Shown: in pieces, positions 26,401 through 36,586 of the stretch
Layout of the letters: the number at the start of each line of letters is the position of its first letter
How positions within the stretch are numbered: position 1 is the stretch's first letter
Assembly (NCBI GenBank): GCA_003952965.2
Contig: RXIC02000149.1
Location: 1 to 64,000 of the forward strand
Reading direction: 5' to 3'
DNA length: 64,000 bases
Source: Morella rubra
Lineage: Eukaryota > Streptophyta > Magnoliopsida > Fagales > Myricaceae
Made by a program: the position numbers and the translations under genes
Notes under the pieces: model-generated
The model's input: only the letters and a program-made list of their open reading frames with translations
Database searches by the model: none
Told to the model about the DNA's origin: nothing

Positions 26401-28032
26401 GTAGTTGGACTAGACCGCAGTCACGGTTTGAAGTTTCGCTCACATTTGCAAGAAAACAACTATCTTCAAATTGAAAAGCGATCAAGTTATAGACCGCTTT
26501 AGCGATAGTTGTCTTGCCAATTCCGCCAACTCCAAATATCCCTACCATGCGTGTGTCATTCATCCCAATACTTAAAAGCACATTCATGTCCTGTAAACGA
26601 GACTCCATTCCCACCGGATACTTGGCAACATTTAGGTGCGTACGATTTACTATTCTTGAGACCACTGGAGCAATTTCCTGAATGAATTTAGATTCGTTCC
26701 TGCCAACACAAAAATACTTGAGTTGCACTTTTCACCTGAAAATGCCATAGGAATATGATCTACTTATAACTTTTTCTTCCGTAAAAAATTACAATAATTT
26801 GATTTCACCCTACTGTCTTTCCCCTTTAAATTTCAATAGTCCCGATGGGTTGCCCACAAGCCTCCCTCAGTTAAACTCATACGTTTTAGACCTCTCAATT
26901 TTTTCTCTCCTTCTATAATTCAGTTCTCTGCCTCCCTAGCTAACACTTTCCCAAAAAGTCTCGTGTTTCACTCTAATGTGTAATTGCTTTTGGTCAATGC
27001 TTTCAACACAAAGATTCAGTTAGTCCTAAAGGGTTAATCTGATATTGATATTTTGGATTATTTTCGGAGCTAAAAGTTTTAAAAGAAATTACAAAACCAT
27101 AAATTAGTACTCCATTTGAAATACTTAATTTAATAAAAGAACTAGATTGTTTTGAAATTATTTTATTGCATATAGAATATTATTTAGCTGTTACAGTTGT
27201 ATATGCAAAAAGAAATTTTTCAAAAACTAGGTATATGTTTGGTGAGGAAAAAATTTTCAACTTTCTAAGAAAATTTTTTACACAAAATATCAAAATCTCA
27301 AAATTTTCATACAAATTCGAGTATTTTACACTAACTTCAAAAAATTATAAAAAATTATTTACAAACAACTATTAAGCGATTTAGTTATTTATCTATCGAA
27401 ACTGATTTATTGGATAAATTTGAATATAAAAATTAATTAGTAATTTTATATCTAAAAAGTCAAGAACAAATTTATGATTTAATTTTAATTTTAAATTTTT
27501 TAATTTTGGTTAGAAGTACCTGTTGCCTCCGAAATGCCAACCCCAAAAATTGGCCACTTCTTTTAGGCCCGCCTTCCACCTCTGGATTCTCGTGTCGGCC
27601 TTGAACCTGTCTTCAAGCTTACCCAGTGCTTCTCCAACACTCTCTCTTTGATGTCACACTTCCGAAGGATCGACGTCGTAAAACACTAGAAGAACCATTT
27701 GTTGTTTAGTTTCTCTGCACTCGAGGATCTTCATCAGCTCGTCCAAGCACCAAGTGGATGATGCATAGTTCTTAGAGAGTACCACGATGGAAATCCTTGA
27801 CTCCTCAATCGCTTTGAGAAGTGATTGTGAGATCTCCTCTCCTCTTCTAAGCTTGTCATCTATGTAAGTGATGATTCCCTTCCGATGCAAAGCGTTGTAC
27901 AGATTAGCAGTAAAAATTTTGCGAGTATCTTCCCCTCTAAAACTCAAGAATATATACGTCATAAGCCCATGGACGGGTGAGAAAAGCAGAAGCAGAAGAA
28001 GAGGAAGAGGAAGAGGGTCCTTGCAAGGCCAT
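23401..28032 (-). pseudogene. Decayed TIR-NBS-LRR gene
   Basis: Exons on minus: TIR 28032-27520, NBS 26699-25607, LRR-1 25487-25212, LRR-2 25122-24134, C-JID 24033-23401. NBS motifs are clear: GVGGIGKTTIA, VLLVLDNVDQ, GLPLAL and FLDIACFFKEE. Lesions: a frameshift before FLSFRG in the TIR; a TGA where paralogues have an Arg codon after DPSEV (27654); a two-base gap after NVDQLVQ near 26262; one-base gaps near 25757 and 25675; the donor of the LRR-1 exon reads GG instead of GT at 25211-25210; and a short deletion with frameshift in LRR-2 near 24930. The C-terminal exon is fully open and ends in an acidic and basic tail with PPQKRR. This suggests recent decay, or in part sequence error. No complete receptor can be made; a 102-codon TIR mini-ORF (27962-27654) survives. 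Confidence 0.9.
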
Positions 28033-28968
28033 GGAAGAAACAACGGTGTATGTAAGGCTGATCGCTACTTATCAGAGAGAAGTGGAGACGATTCCGAGTT
28101 GCAGTCTTTTGGTAAACGGTGTTCCCCACATCCTCCAGTAGGAATATGATTGTTTTTTTCATATTCCTTGTTGGCGTAAGAATATGATTGTTGATTGTAG
28201 AAGTCAATGCCTGTCACACTTGCATTAGAAAAAGAACACGCGCTTTCGTCCACTAGACAGCATGCTTCTTGCAGATTCAACTACCAGAAAATATTAATTT
28301 AAGAATTGGGCTTCATCTTTTTCGGCCTCTCTCTCTTTAAAATATTATAATCTAGCTCCAGGGACAGGCCTTTAGTCTGCCCAACTTGCACTCGAGCTGA
28401 CCTTGCTCGAGACAACCCGATTGGATCCGATTAAGCCGAAGCTGGATTGCCCAAGCAAATCACCCAACAATCTAGTCGGTCTAACCAGTCAGACTTAACT
28501 TCTCAGGTTCGACGATCCAAAGATAGCCATCCACTCACCTGCAGGTTCGTTCATTTACACACTTACCGAGTTAACTCTCATTTAGCGACACTCCGCATCA
28601 ACTTCTCGTCGCCGCGGATTCTAACTGACGAAGGCGAAAGCGTTAGCTATTAATATCTTTTCTAATTTTCTGTTTAAACTGTATTTTAAAATTTTAAAAA
28701 AAGATAAATACAATAAGTAATGTTTCTAAAAATAATTATTTATTATATTTATTTCTTTTTAAATTAGATATTATAAATATAATTTGAAGAAAAAAAAAAG
28801 TAAAAAATTCTCATCTCAACATCGAGAAAAGATGTCGCAAGTTCCTGTCAAGTCAAAATCTTCTTGGCCGAAGAGAGTCTCTGATCTCCACCGTCCATAT
28901 CCCCTAGAAGAATTGTCAAAAGCCTCGATCTCCAGCATCGCCGATGGAACGGGGATAATTGTAATTTG
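28033..28968. other. 5' flank of the decayed TNL gene and spacer
   Basis: Near 28140-28200 a short imperfect direct repeat of 'gaatatgattgtt' occurs twice. No other gene is supported. The 68- and 71-codon plus-strand frames in this interval show no recognisable features. Confidence 0.4.
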
Positions 28969-29359
28969 GAAAAATATACTTTTCACCTGTGAACTGTAAG
29001 GGTAGTGACATATCACGCCTTAAACAACTATCTTTTAAAACATTGCATCTCAAATTATTAATATTAGACACTTTACACTTTAAACTACCCACTTTGACAC
29101 ATCACCCCTAACTATTAATATTAAACACTTTACACTTCTATTTGACAATAATACTTTGAAAAATTAATGAATTGATAACAATATTTTCAATATATGCAAA
29201 ATAGATCAAGGGCATTATCGTCATTTAAATTTAAAAATTTGATAAAAGGTGCAAAATGTTAAAAATTGATAATTAGAGGGTGCAATGTGTCAAAATTGTA
29301 GTTTAGGGTGTAAAGTGCAAAACCTATAATAGTTCGTGGGTGAAAAATATATTTTTCCC
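28969..29359. mobile_element. MITE with about 28-bp TIRs and 9-10-bp TSD
   Basis: The left end 'gaaaaatatacttttcacc' pairs with the right end 'ggtgaaaaatatatttttc' in inverted orientation. 'ttgtaatttg' occurs directly on both sides (28959-28968 and 29360-29369). A 9-10-bp duplication and A/T-rich interior fit a Mutator-type non-autonomous element of about 390 bp. Internal subterminal words such as 'acactttacactt' recur in both halves. Confidence 0.8.
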
Positions 29360-30439
29360 TTGTAATTTGTAGAGCCATTGAGTTTTAGATAGTAAATGGG
29401 GTTTATTTTGCACTCTCATTCCAGATATAAATGCATGACTAAAATATCCGAACTTTCTTTTTCTTTTTTAATCAAACTAGCTCCTTTGCCCAAAGCAAAG
29501 TTAAGGGTCGGTCTCAGCACAGGACAAGATGAAAATACGCATGTGCATCACGTTAGCCTCTAGGTAAAATTTTGGAGGCAGCTCAACAAACAAATGGTGA
29601 GTTTCCTAAAACAAAAGTCACAGAAATCAAAACGTTTTTCTTGTAACGATTAAGAACATTTTTTGTGATTTGGTTTTTTAAGAATTTGTGAGAATGGGGG
29701 GTTTAAAAAATTATGTTTGGATTGGAAAATATTTTTAAAATAAAAAAAACGTTTTTAAAATTATTATCCACACATAGCCAGTCTTCTACAAGCCTAAGCC
29801 TATGGACATCACGATCCTACGACGAATTCAGCAATCCTCACGTATTGGGAAATTGTACGTATAGCTTTGATGGCTAGAAAAGAGTCCCTTCCACGATGTC
29901 AGCTTTTAAACCCTTCGTTTTGCCTCTTATATCCAAATTTCCTTGTATGTACGTACGTATTACTTAGGCCCTAAAAAACGAGAAAAATCTTCCAAACTTT
30001 GGCACGAAGTTCAATGTTGGTTGCCACTTCTAACGTAGAAAAGCATAGTAGTCTGAGAAACTTGAGCACATTTTAAGGAAACCAATATTAACCGAATTGC
30101 CCCAACTGCTCATATTGAAGACTGCCTTCTTCCATGGACCATATCTCCCATGGACCATGTCTCCCCATGCTTATCTCCTCGATTGTGGGAAAGAGAGAAC
30201 TACAGCGAAGTGGAGTTTCTTAAGGCAAGAATATGGGTCAACAGCTGTAGACGAAGGCTTCTTTAGGCAAAGACAGAAAACCATAGCGGAATGTCTTCAG
30301 CCGCGACATTCGGTTGTGGAGATTGCCGCGTCGCGGTTGCCTTCTCCGTCAAGAACAACTTACTTGCCTTGTCCCAGCTCGTCAAGATTGTCATCCTCTT
30401 AGCTGACAGTGTCTACACCTGCAGATCCCGTGAGCTTCG

Positions 30440-30600
30440 ACAAGTACTTTTTTATTTTTTTTTTTTTTTTTTGCACGAGTGATGGTTTTTGGTGGTGGGC
30501 GTTGGTTTTTGCCGACAACTAGTACTTTTTTGTTTTTGCAGTGATGGTTTTTGGTGGTGGAAGTTGGTTTTTGCTGACAACGAGTACTTTTTTGTTTTTT
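30440..30600 (+). repeat. Two-copy tandem repeat, about 70-bp unit
   Basis: The words 'gtgatggtttttggtggtgg', 'gttggtttttgc' and 'gtacttttttgttttt' occur twice in the same order, preceded by a long T run. This is simple tandem duplication with no coding potential. Confidence 0.75.
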
Positions 30601-30664
30601 CCTTCCATTTTTATTTTTTTGAGTGGATAAAATTAGAATATGCATTATTTTCTTGGCATATGCG

Positions 30665-30892
30665 CATTTTTCATGACCATTATATCATAATAATTCAGAG
30701 TTACGAGAGATGTAAAGAGCAAAAGAGATTAATTAATTTGCATTTTTCATGACCATTAGATCATAATAATTCAGAGTTATGAGAGATATAAAGAGCAAAA
30801 GAGATTACTTAATTTGCATTTTTCATGACCATTAGATCATAATAATTCAGAGTTATGAGATATGTAAAGAGCAAAAGAGATTTCTTAATTTG
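30665..30892 (+). repeat. Three 76-bp tandem repeats
   Basis: Units start at 30665, 30741 and 30817, each beginning 'catttttcatgaccatta' and ending 'aatttg', with only a few substitutions between units. The homologous spacer near 22340-22420 carries a single related unit. So the expansion happened on this side only, after the two spacers separated. Confidence 0.93.
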
Positions 30893-31192
30893 GGTGCATT
30901 TTGAAAAAGTGAATATACATTGAAAAAAGAAAACATGACAAATTCAGTGGTGATTATCCCTTTACATAAAGTTGCAGCCAAATTTCTAAAATAATGTCTC
31001 TGGTCTAACGTATTACTTATTAAGGATGAACTACTACAATCAGACTAGGATAACAAAACAGAGGAGCAAGAGCTAATCAAGGATAAGGAAAGTTTATCTT
31101 TCTTTAACTGTAAATTTATCAAACAAACATTTTGGCAATTTAGGTACTAGTTCCGACAGAACCGCTCAGGACAAACAAGAAAATTTCACCTC

Positions 31193-31869
31193 ACTACAAG
31201 AAAATGGGTCATCGCCGACGAATGGCATAAGTCCTCATAAGAGCTCTTCAGCCACAGCAAAGGGTCGGCTTCGTCGACGTTATGGCGTCGAGGCAGCTCG
31301 TCTTCGACGACTCAGCACCTCTGTCGGGGCAGGGAGGCAACAGTGACTATCTTTAGTCGTCAGTTAAAAAACAACATAAGGCTTCCTTTGTTCTTTGGCA
31401 GCATGCACACCCCTCGGTATGTCAATAGAGCGCCTAGGAGTTAAAATGCGAACAAGAGCTTCTTCCATTGCTGCCTGCATTCATTGTTCCATGCCAAGGT
31501 CTTTAATCTTATTACAAAGAATCAAATACTGAGAAACAAATTAGCCAAGAGCAAATATTGGGGAAAAAAAGGTTGGATTCACAGACCTGTACTGTCGAAG
31601 AAATCCTCGTGAACGAAGCCAACTTTTTCCTTCAAGGCTTGCTGCCACCGATTCACAGAGTTTCTCAGCTATCTCCTCAGCCTAAGAATGTCATAAACTC
31701 GTAGTGGGACCAGAGGGACTGAGAAGCACAGAGATAAAATTGATAGGAAACATAGGTAGATCAGAGAAGCAGGTAGAAACAAACCACATTCTTGGTCATA
31801 AGCCTATCCTTGAGAGCTTTCAAAGCCGGTTCCAGGCCTGACTTCTCCAAATTTGCTTTGCCCGCAATA
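31193..31869 (-). mobile_element. CACTA-type terminus with captured SRP receptor alpha exons
   Basis: At 31193 the plus strand begins 'cactacaagaaaatgggtc', the classic end of CACTA (En/Spm-like) transposons, followed by subterminal CGACG-rich repeats. Next to it, on minus, lie exons of the signal recognition particle receptor alpha subunit (SRP-docking GTPase): 31869-31785 reading 'GKANLEKSGLEPALKALKDR'; 31681-31587 reading 'AEEIAEKLCESVAASLEG'; and 31474 to about 31365 reading 'AAMEEALVRILTPRRSID' then 'HAAKEQRKPYVVF'. Homology stops just before the GTPase P-loop. Exon borders carry GT/AG sites, so introns were kept and capture was at DNA level. The second exon has one A too few in an A run (95 instead of 96 bp). 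It is a gene fragment, not a working gene. No second CACTA end is seen. Confidence 0.82.
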
Positions 31870-34167
31870 CTGAACATAAGAAACAACAACTAATGAAGCA
31901 AGCATCTGATTGCCTCAATGTAGTAAATCTCCAAGAAAATGTAACTGGTAAGGCCATGGTGCAATAGTATAGTCATTTTTATACTGAAGACCTAAGGTTG
32001 ATAGTTGTCCATTGGTAATTCCAAGAAAAAAAAAAAAAAGAGAAAATTTGCATCAACAAGATTATCCTCAAGAAAGCCAGCTTGTGAACTCCAGGATTTG
32101 AGAAAGCTAGCTTGCAGAACCTCCTCTGCCTCTTAGACGTTCTCATTCTAAAACCCAAAGAACTGTGAAAGCTCTTCAAAAACTTCATCAAACGAAGCTG
32201 ACGAAGCTGACAATCTATGGACCTTCCTCTCATAAGGAGAAACAACTCGCTGTCTGCCTCTCTCTTATCCCCTCTCTCTCCCATTCGTACAGCATCCGAA
32301 ATTCTCCAAACATATTTTCTCACCTAGTCACAGCAGTTTTAGCGTCCCACTTGTTAAGAATTCTCTCTAGAAGGTTGCCAAGAATCACGGCAACAACGAC
32401 AGCTTGGCAAAAACAATGGCTATATTTCAAGAAGGAAATTCATCAAACAGTTACCTTGCACAATAGATGAAATCCTTGTAAATATGCAATTTGTCTCCTC
32501 TCTCTTCTTGCAATTTGTTCTCTACTCTGATTTTTCTTACACTAATTACGCCATGCCTCGGGAGAAATTAGCAACTTCTCCATCTAGTTTTACTCCGAGC
32601 TTGACCACTTTGTAATTGCTCTGCTCTTGAAGTGGACTCGAACACTTCAGACCCACTTTGGTATTGAAGTCTCCAAGCACTAGGTAACCACAGCATCTCA
32701 TTTGGTTTCCAGACTGAGTTTTCATATTGGAACGGCGGAAGGTCACGCTTTCACTGAGTTTTCCGAGGAAGTTCTGTAAGCCACGCCATGTGAGCTACGT
32801 TGCAACACAGTAAAAGCGTTCACGCGCATTTGGGAAAGAGAGGGACGAAGAGGACGATAGGGACATTAAATGACGTGGCAAGCGCAAAAACGGCATTTCA
32901 CTTTGGATTGCTCGCGTGGCATGTACAGTGGCAGAGGAAAATAAACTCAGTCACGAGGACACGTGCACTATTAATGAGAATCGTATAAAGGCATTTTCAA
33001 GAAAAAATTCAACTATCAGGACACCCTTTATATTTTAACCTTCAAAAAACGCTAAGAATCCACGCATATGACTCTCTAGCGATTATGGATTCATATATTT
33101 CGAGAAACTCAAAATAAAGGCTCACCAAACAGACTCAAATCCACACAATCGAGGATCATGGATTTTATGAAAAAGGGAAATTGAACGAATCGAAGAAGAG
33201 AAATCAAGTGCCTGCGTTTTCCTTGCCTACGAACAAAGAGAGCAAAACTGGAAAAAATAAAAAATAAAAGAGATGCAACCGGATAGGGAGGCAGAGAAAG
33301 AAACAGAAAGAGAATCAAAATTAGAATTTTTAAGAATGTTCCGCAATATATATAGCAGCGGTTTCCTCGTTGGTATAAAAGCGTGGGTGGGCGCTTGAGA
33401 GTTCTACCAGATTCGTAATACCGTATTACGTTGAAAGGTCATTTGTTTTAGCCAGCTTTATTAACTTTCTTTACGCTGACCCTTTTCTTGGCTTTTGGAC
33501 CAAAAAGCACGAGTCTGTCACCTGCTCGTAGTTTGCCCCATTTCTCAACTCAACTGACTCCGTCTTATGGGCTGTTTATAGGGGCTACCTTACCAACGTA
33601 ACAACGTTTGATTTGACATTAGAAGCTGCGACAAGTAACAGAACAGTCGTATGTAAAGTTGGAAACACTTTTGGGCGGAACAATTCGACCTCAACAATGG
33701 GCATAAAGCAAAATGCGCTCTCTTTTTGGATAAGTAGGCGCCTGCCCCTCGTGGCTAGTTTGTTTTTTTAGTAATTGTTTAACGGTTCCTGTGGTTATTA
33801 GTGGTTCTGACTTTTAAATTCGGGCTTATAACTTTTAAATCTTACGAGCTGGGTTTCTAAAGTTACTTCGGTTAGCCCTTCTTTTTATTGTGTTGTAAAT
33901 TGTAACATAGACTAAATTCATGATCTAGCTTGTTTCAAAATTCAAAAGATGTCTTGCAAAATGCACTTTATTTTGCAATTTCAGGTTTGACATACATTTG
34001 CATTAACATAGAAGGGAAAAAGCAAAATGTCTTGCAGCCACTTTTTTTAAAAAATAATATTATATAAAACCAGCTAAGAACCAACAAAGTCCAAATCACG
34101 AAAAAAAAAAAGGAACAGAAGCAACAGATAAAAAAAACCAGTCTCCAATTTTTATAATATATCAACG

Positions 34168-34988
34168 GTTCTAGAGAGAAAAGCTCTCCCTTCTCTCTAG
34201 AACTCTCTAAACCCTAACCTAGCCTCCCTCTTTTCTATTTCTTTTCGACGGTGGTGGGAGCTCCAGCTCCTCCCGCCCCCACCCCTCCCCAGATCTCCTT
34301 CTCTGGCCGTTCTCACTGTTGTCTCCCTCCCTCCCTGGTTCTTTTTCTTGTGATTTTTTTCTTTGGAATCTTGGCATTAGATCTAGGTGTTTCTGTTCGC
34401 CATTGGTGGACACCGGTCGGTGCATGATGGTTCACGTGCCGCGGATGGATCTCACACGCCAGCCTTTGTTCTTCATTTTGGATGCTTTTGGCCATCCCTA
34501 TAGGCCATGTGCCACTTGGGTGGCTTCCCCTGCCTTAGGCAACCCAATGCCCAAAGTTGCTGCTTTTCAGCCTCAAGTGGGTCCCATACACCTGCTTTCT
34601 GCTTTCAGCCACCACGTTTTTGGCAGCCCATCCTCTGAGTTTTTTTTGTTTGTTTTGTTTTGTTTTTGTTTTGTTCCTTAGTTTTGTTTCTTGTTTAGTT
34701 GTTCCCGACTCCTCGGTGGGCTTACCCTCAGTTGGGGCTTTGCAGTGCCCAAGTTGTCTATGCTTTCATTACTAGCCCTCTAGATTTCAGTGGCTAAATC
34801 TACTGTTATCGGCCACTCGCACCCTCTGCCTAGCACAGTGCATATAGTGGTTTTTCTGATCCCTTTTGGGATCCTGCTAGTTTTCTTTTACAGTCTGGTA
34901 ATTGTTAGGCCTTATTTAGGATTTTCCTTGTATAATTTAACTCTTGAAATGCAAACCTAACGCATTATTCAGGAAAAAAAAAAAAAAA
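34168..34988 (+). mobile_element. Poly(A)-tailed retroposon-like element (copy B)
   Basis: Counterpart of 7944-8771, with the same 5' inverted repeat (two bases shorter inside) and a 3' A run ending at 34988. Several internal deletions distinguish it, notably near 34620-34700. Confidence 0.5.
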
Positions 34989-34989
34989 T

Positions 34990-35338
34990 TAGCAGTAGCC
35001 CACTTCGTAAGCCTATGGGCACAACGATTGCAGCGACGCGAAATCCAATCAAGGGAGTGCGACGAAGATACTCTCAAATAGAATCCATTCACCCTTCCAT
35101 CTGCCAGCCAATTCGAGGTTCCAAGCTCAGCACATCCCGAACCAAAACCAAGCAATCACTTCAAAACAACACATACCAAACTGTAGAGGATCCACAATAC
35201 GAATAGCAGCTGCCAGAGCAACAGTTTCACCAACAAGAGGGTCAAGGTGAGGGGTACTCTCCGTGTACAAGGTACAGAGGGAGCCCTCATGGTCACGAAT
35301 AATGATCGCCAAGACCGAGTGAAAAGACCTCACCATTT
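34990..35338 (-). mobile_element. LINE RNase H-domain remnant (copy B)
   Basis: Counterpart of 8776-9137, carrying the same 'PLVGETVALAAA' and 'RRCNRCAHRLTKWATANF' blocks on minus. A 9-bp gap relative to copy A lies near 35062. Confidence 0.7.
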
Positions 35339-35537
35339 TAGTTCCAAGGAAAACACAATTAATTCGTTATTGGTGTGTATTGTCCCACGGAATCATAAAG
35401 CAAAAGAGTGAACACATCAAGATGCTACCAATAAACCAACTTCATCTCAATGGGTTGGACAATCGGCTTCAAACCTCCTTCCTTTTTCTTTCTTGGAGCC
35501 AAAACCCACTAGTAACAAAGATAAATAAAGTAACTCT

Positions 35538-35732
35538 AAGGGGTTGGTTTAGTAGTTAAGGTTTAGACATTGGTGGTATACTCACTCTAAGGTCCAAGTT
35601 CAAAATCTCATAATTATTACCAATCCTTTGAGACTACCCTAGGACCTTTGGTTTGATAAACAAACCCTAGATTATTGAGGTGCATGTGCTGACTCGATAG
35701 ATTAGAAAAAAAAAAAAAAAAAAAATAAAAAA
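35538..35732 (+). mobile_element. tRNA-derived SINE (copy B)
   Basis: Counterpart of 9330-9523, with A-box, B-box and dicot SINE tail. The terminal A run is longer here and interrupted by one T. Confidence 0.68.
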
Positions 35733-35975
35733 ACTGATTCTAAATAGTTAACCAACCACTTACACTAAGCATGTTAGTGTCACTGCCTCAAAGCGTTGGC
35801 GCCCTGCTTTAAAATCATTCCGAGTCAAATGCTGGAGCAACATGTTATTATTGAACTGAGAAGGCCTACTTCTTTGCATTAGACCAACCATCAACACTGA
35901 AGAGTACACTGGTCATGCCCAAAGGCTGCAAGCCCTCTGAACCCATTGTATCAAGCAATTAACTCAAAACAAAAC

Positions 35976-36403
35976 CTTTTTTTTTTTTTTTTATAAGCAA
36001 GTCAATATTATTAAAAAGTGATAGCAGTACAAGAGACTATACCGAAATCACTTAGTCCAAACAAGCAACGTAACTAAGGAAATCATGGAAATCAACAAAA
36101 GGGTAACCTAACACCGCATCAGCCCAACAAAAAAGAGTAAACATAAAAAAATCCTTGCAACATAGCCAAGGGCAAAGAACCATCCTCAACATCTATTGTT
36201 ACGCTCCGTCCAAAGACACCACCAAACACATGAGGGAATCAAACTCCAAATAGCCTTAGCGAAAAAGTTTGAAAGCTTCCTCTCCCAACCCCATAGCACA
36301 TCCACCACCTTTTTCCGGCATAACCCAATAAAAATTCAAAATACTAAGAACATGATTCCAAAGCCCGCGCGCCACGAGACAATGAAGAAGCAAATGGTCA
36401 ACC
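35976..36403 (-). mobile_element. 5'-truncated LINE 3' end with 15-bp TSD, copy B
   Basis: Same insertion as 9784-10214, with the identical 15-bp repeat at 35961-35975 and 36404-36418. The encoded zf-RVT segment and T run are conserved with a few single-base changes. Confidence 0.9.
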
Positions 36404-36586
36404 AACTCAAAACAAAACTATCAGGGATTAAGGGGTCCATAGTGAAGAAAAGTTAGCAGGTTTTAGAGTTGGGAGTGACATGACATGGGTCCATTGTGAT
36501 CCACCAAGAAGAGTATCTTCCAAATCTAAAATTCGGATGCCTAAGGTTCAGGGCCGCCTCTTCTGTTGTCAGTACGAAGTAGATTC

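Noticed and set aside
30665..30892. Regular direct repeats resembling a CRISPR array
   Set aside because: Units are contiguous 76-mers without spacers, in a plant nuclear context.
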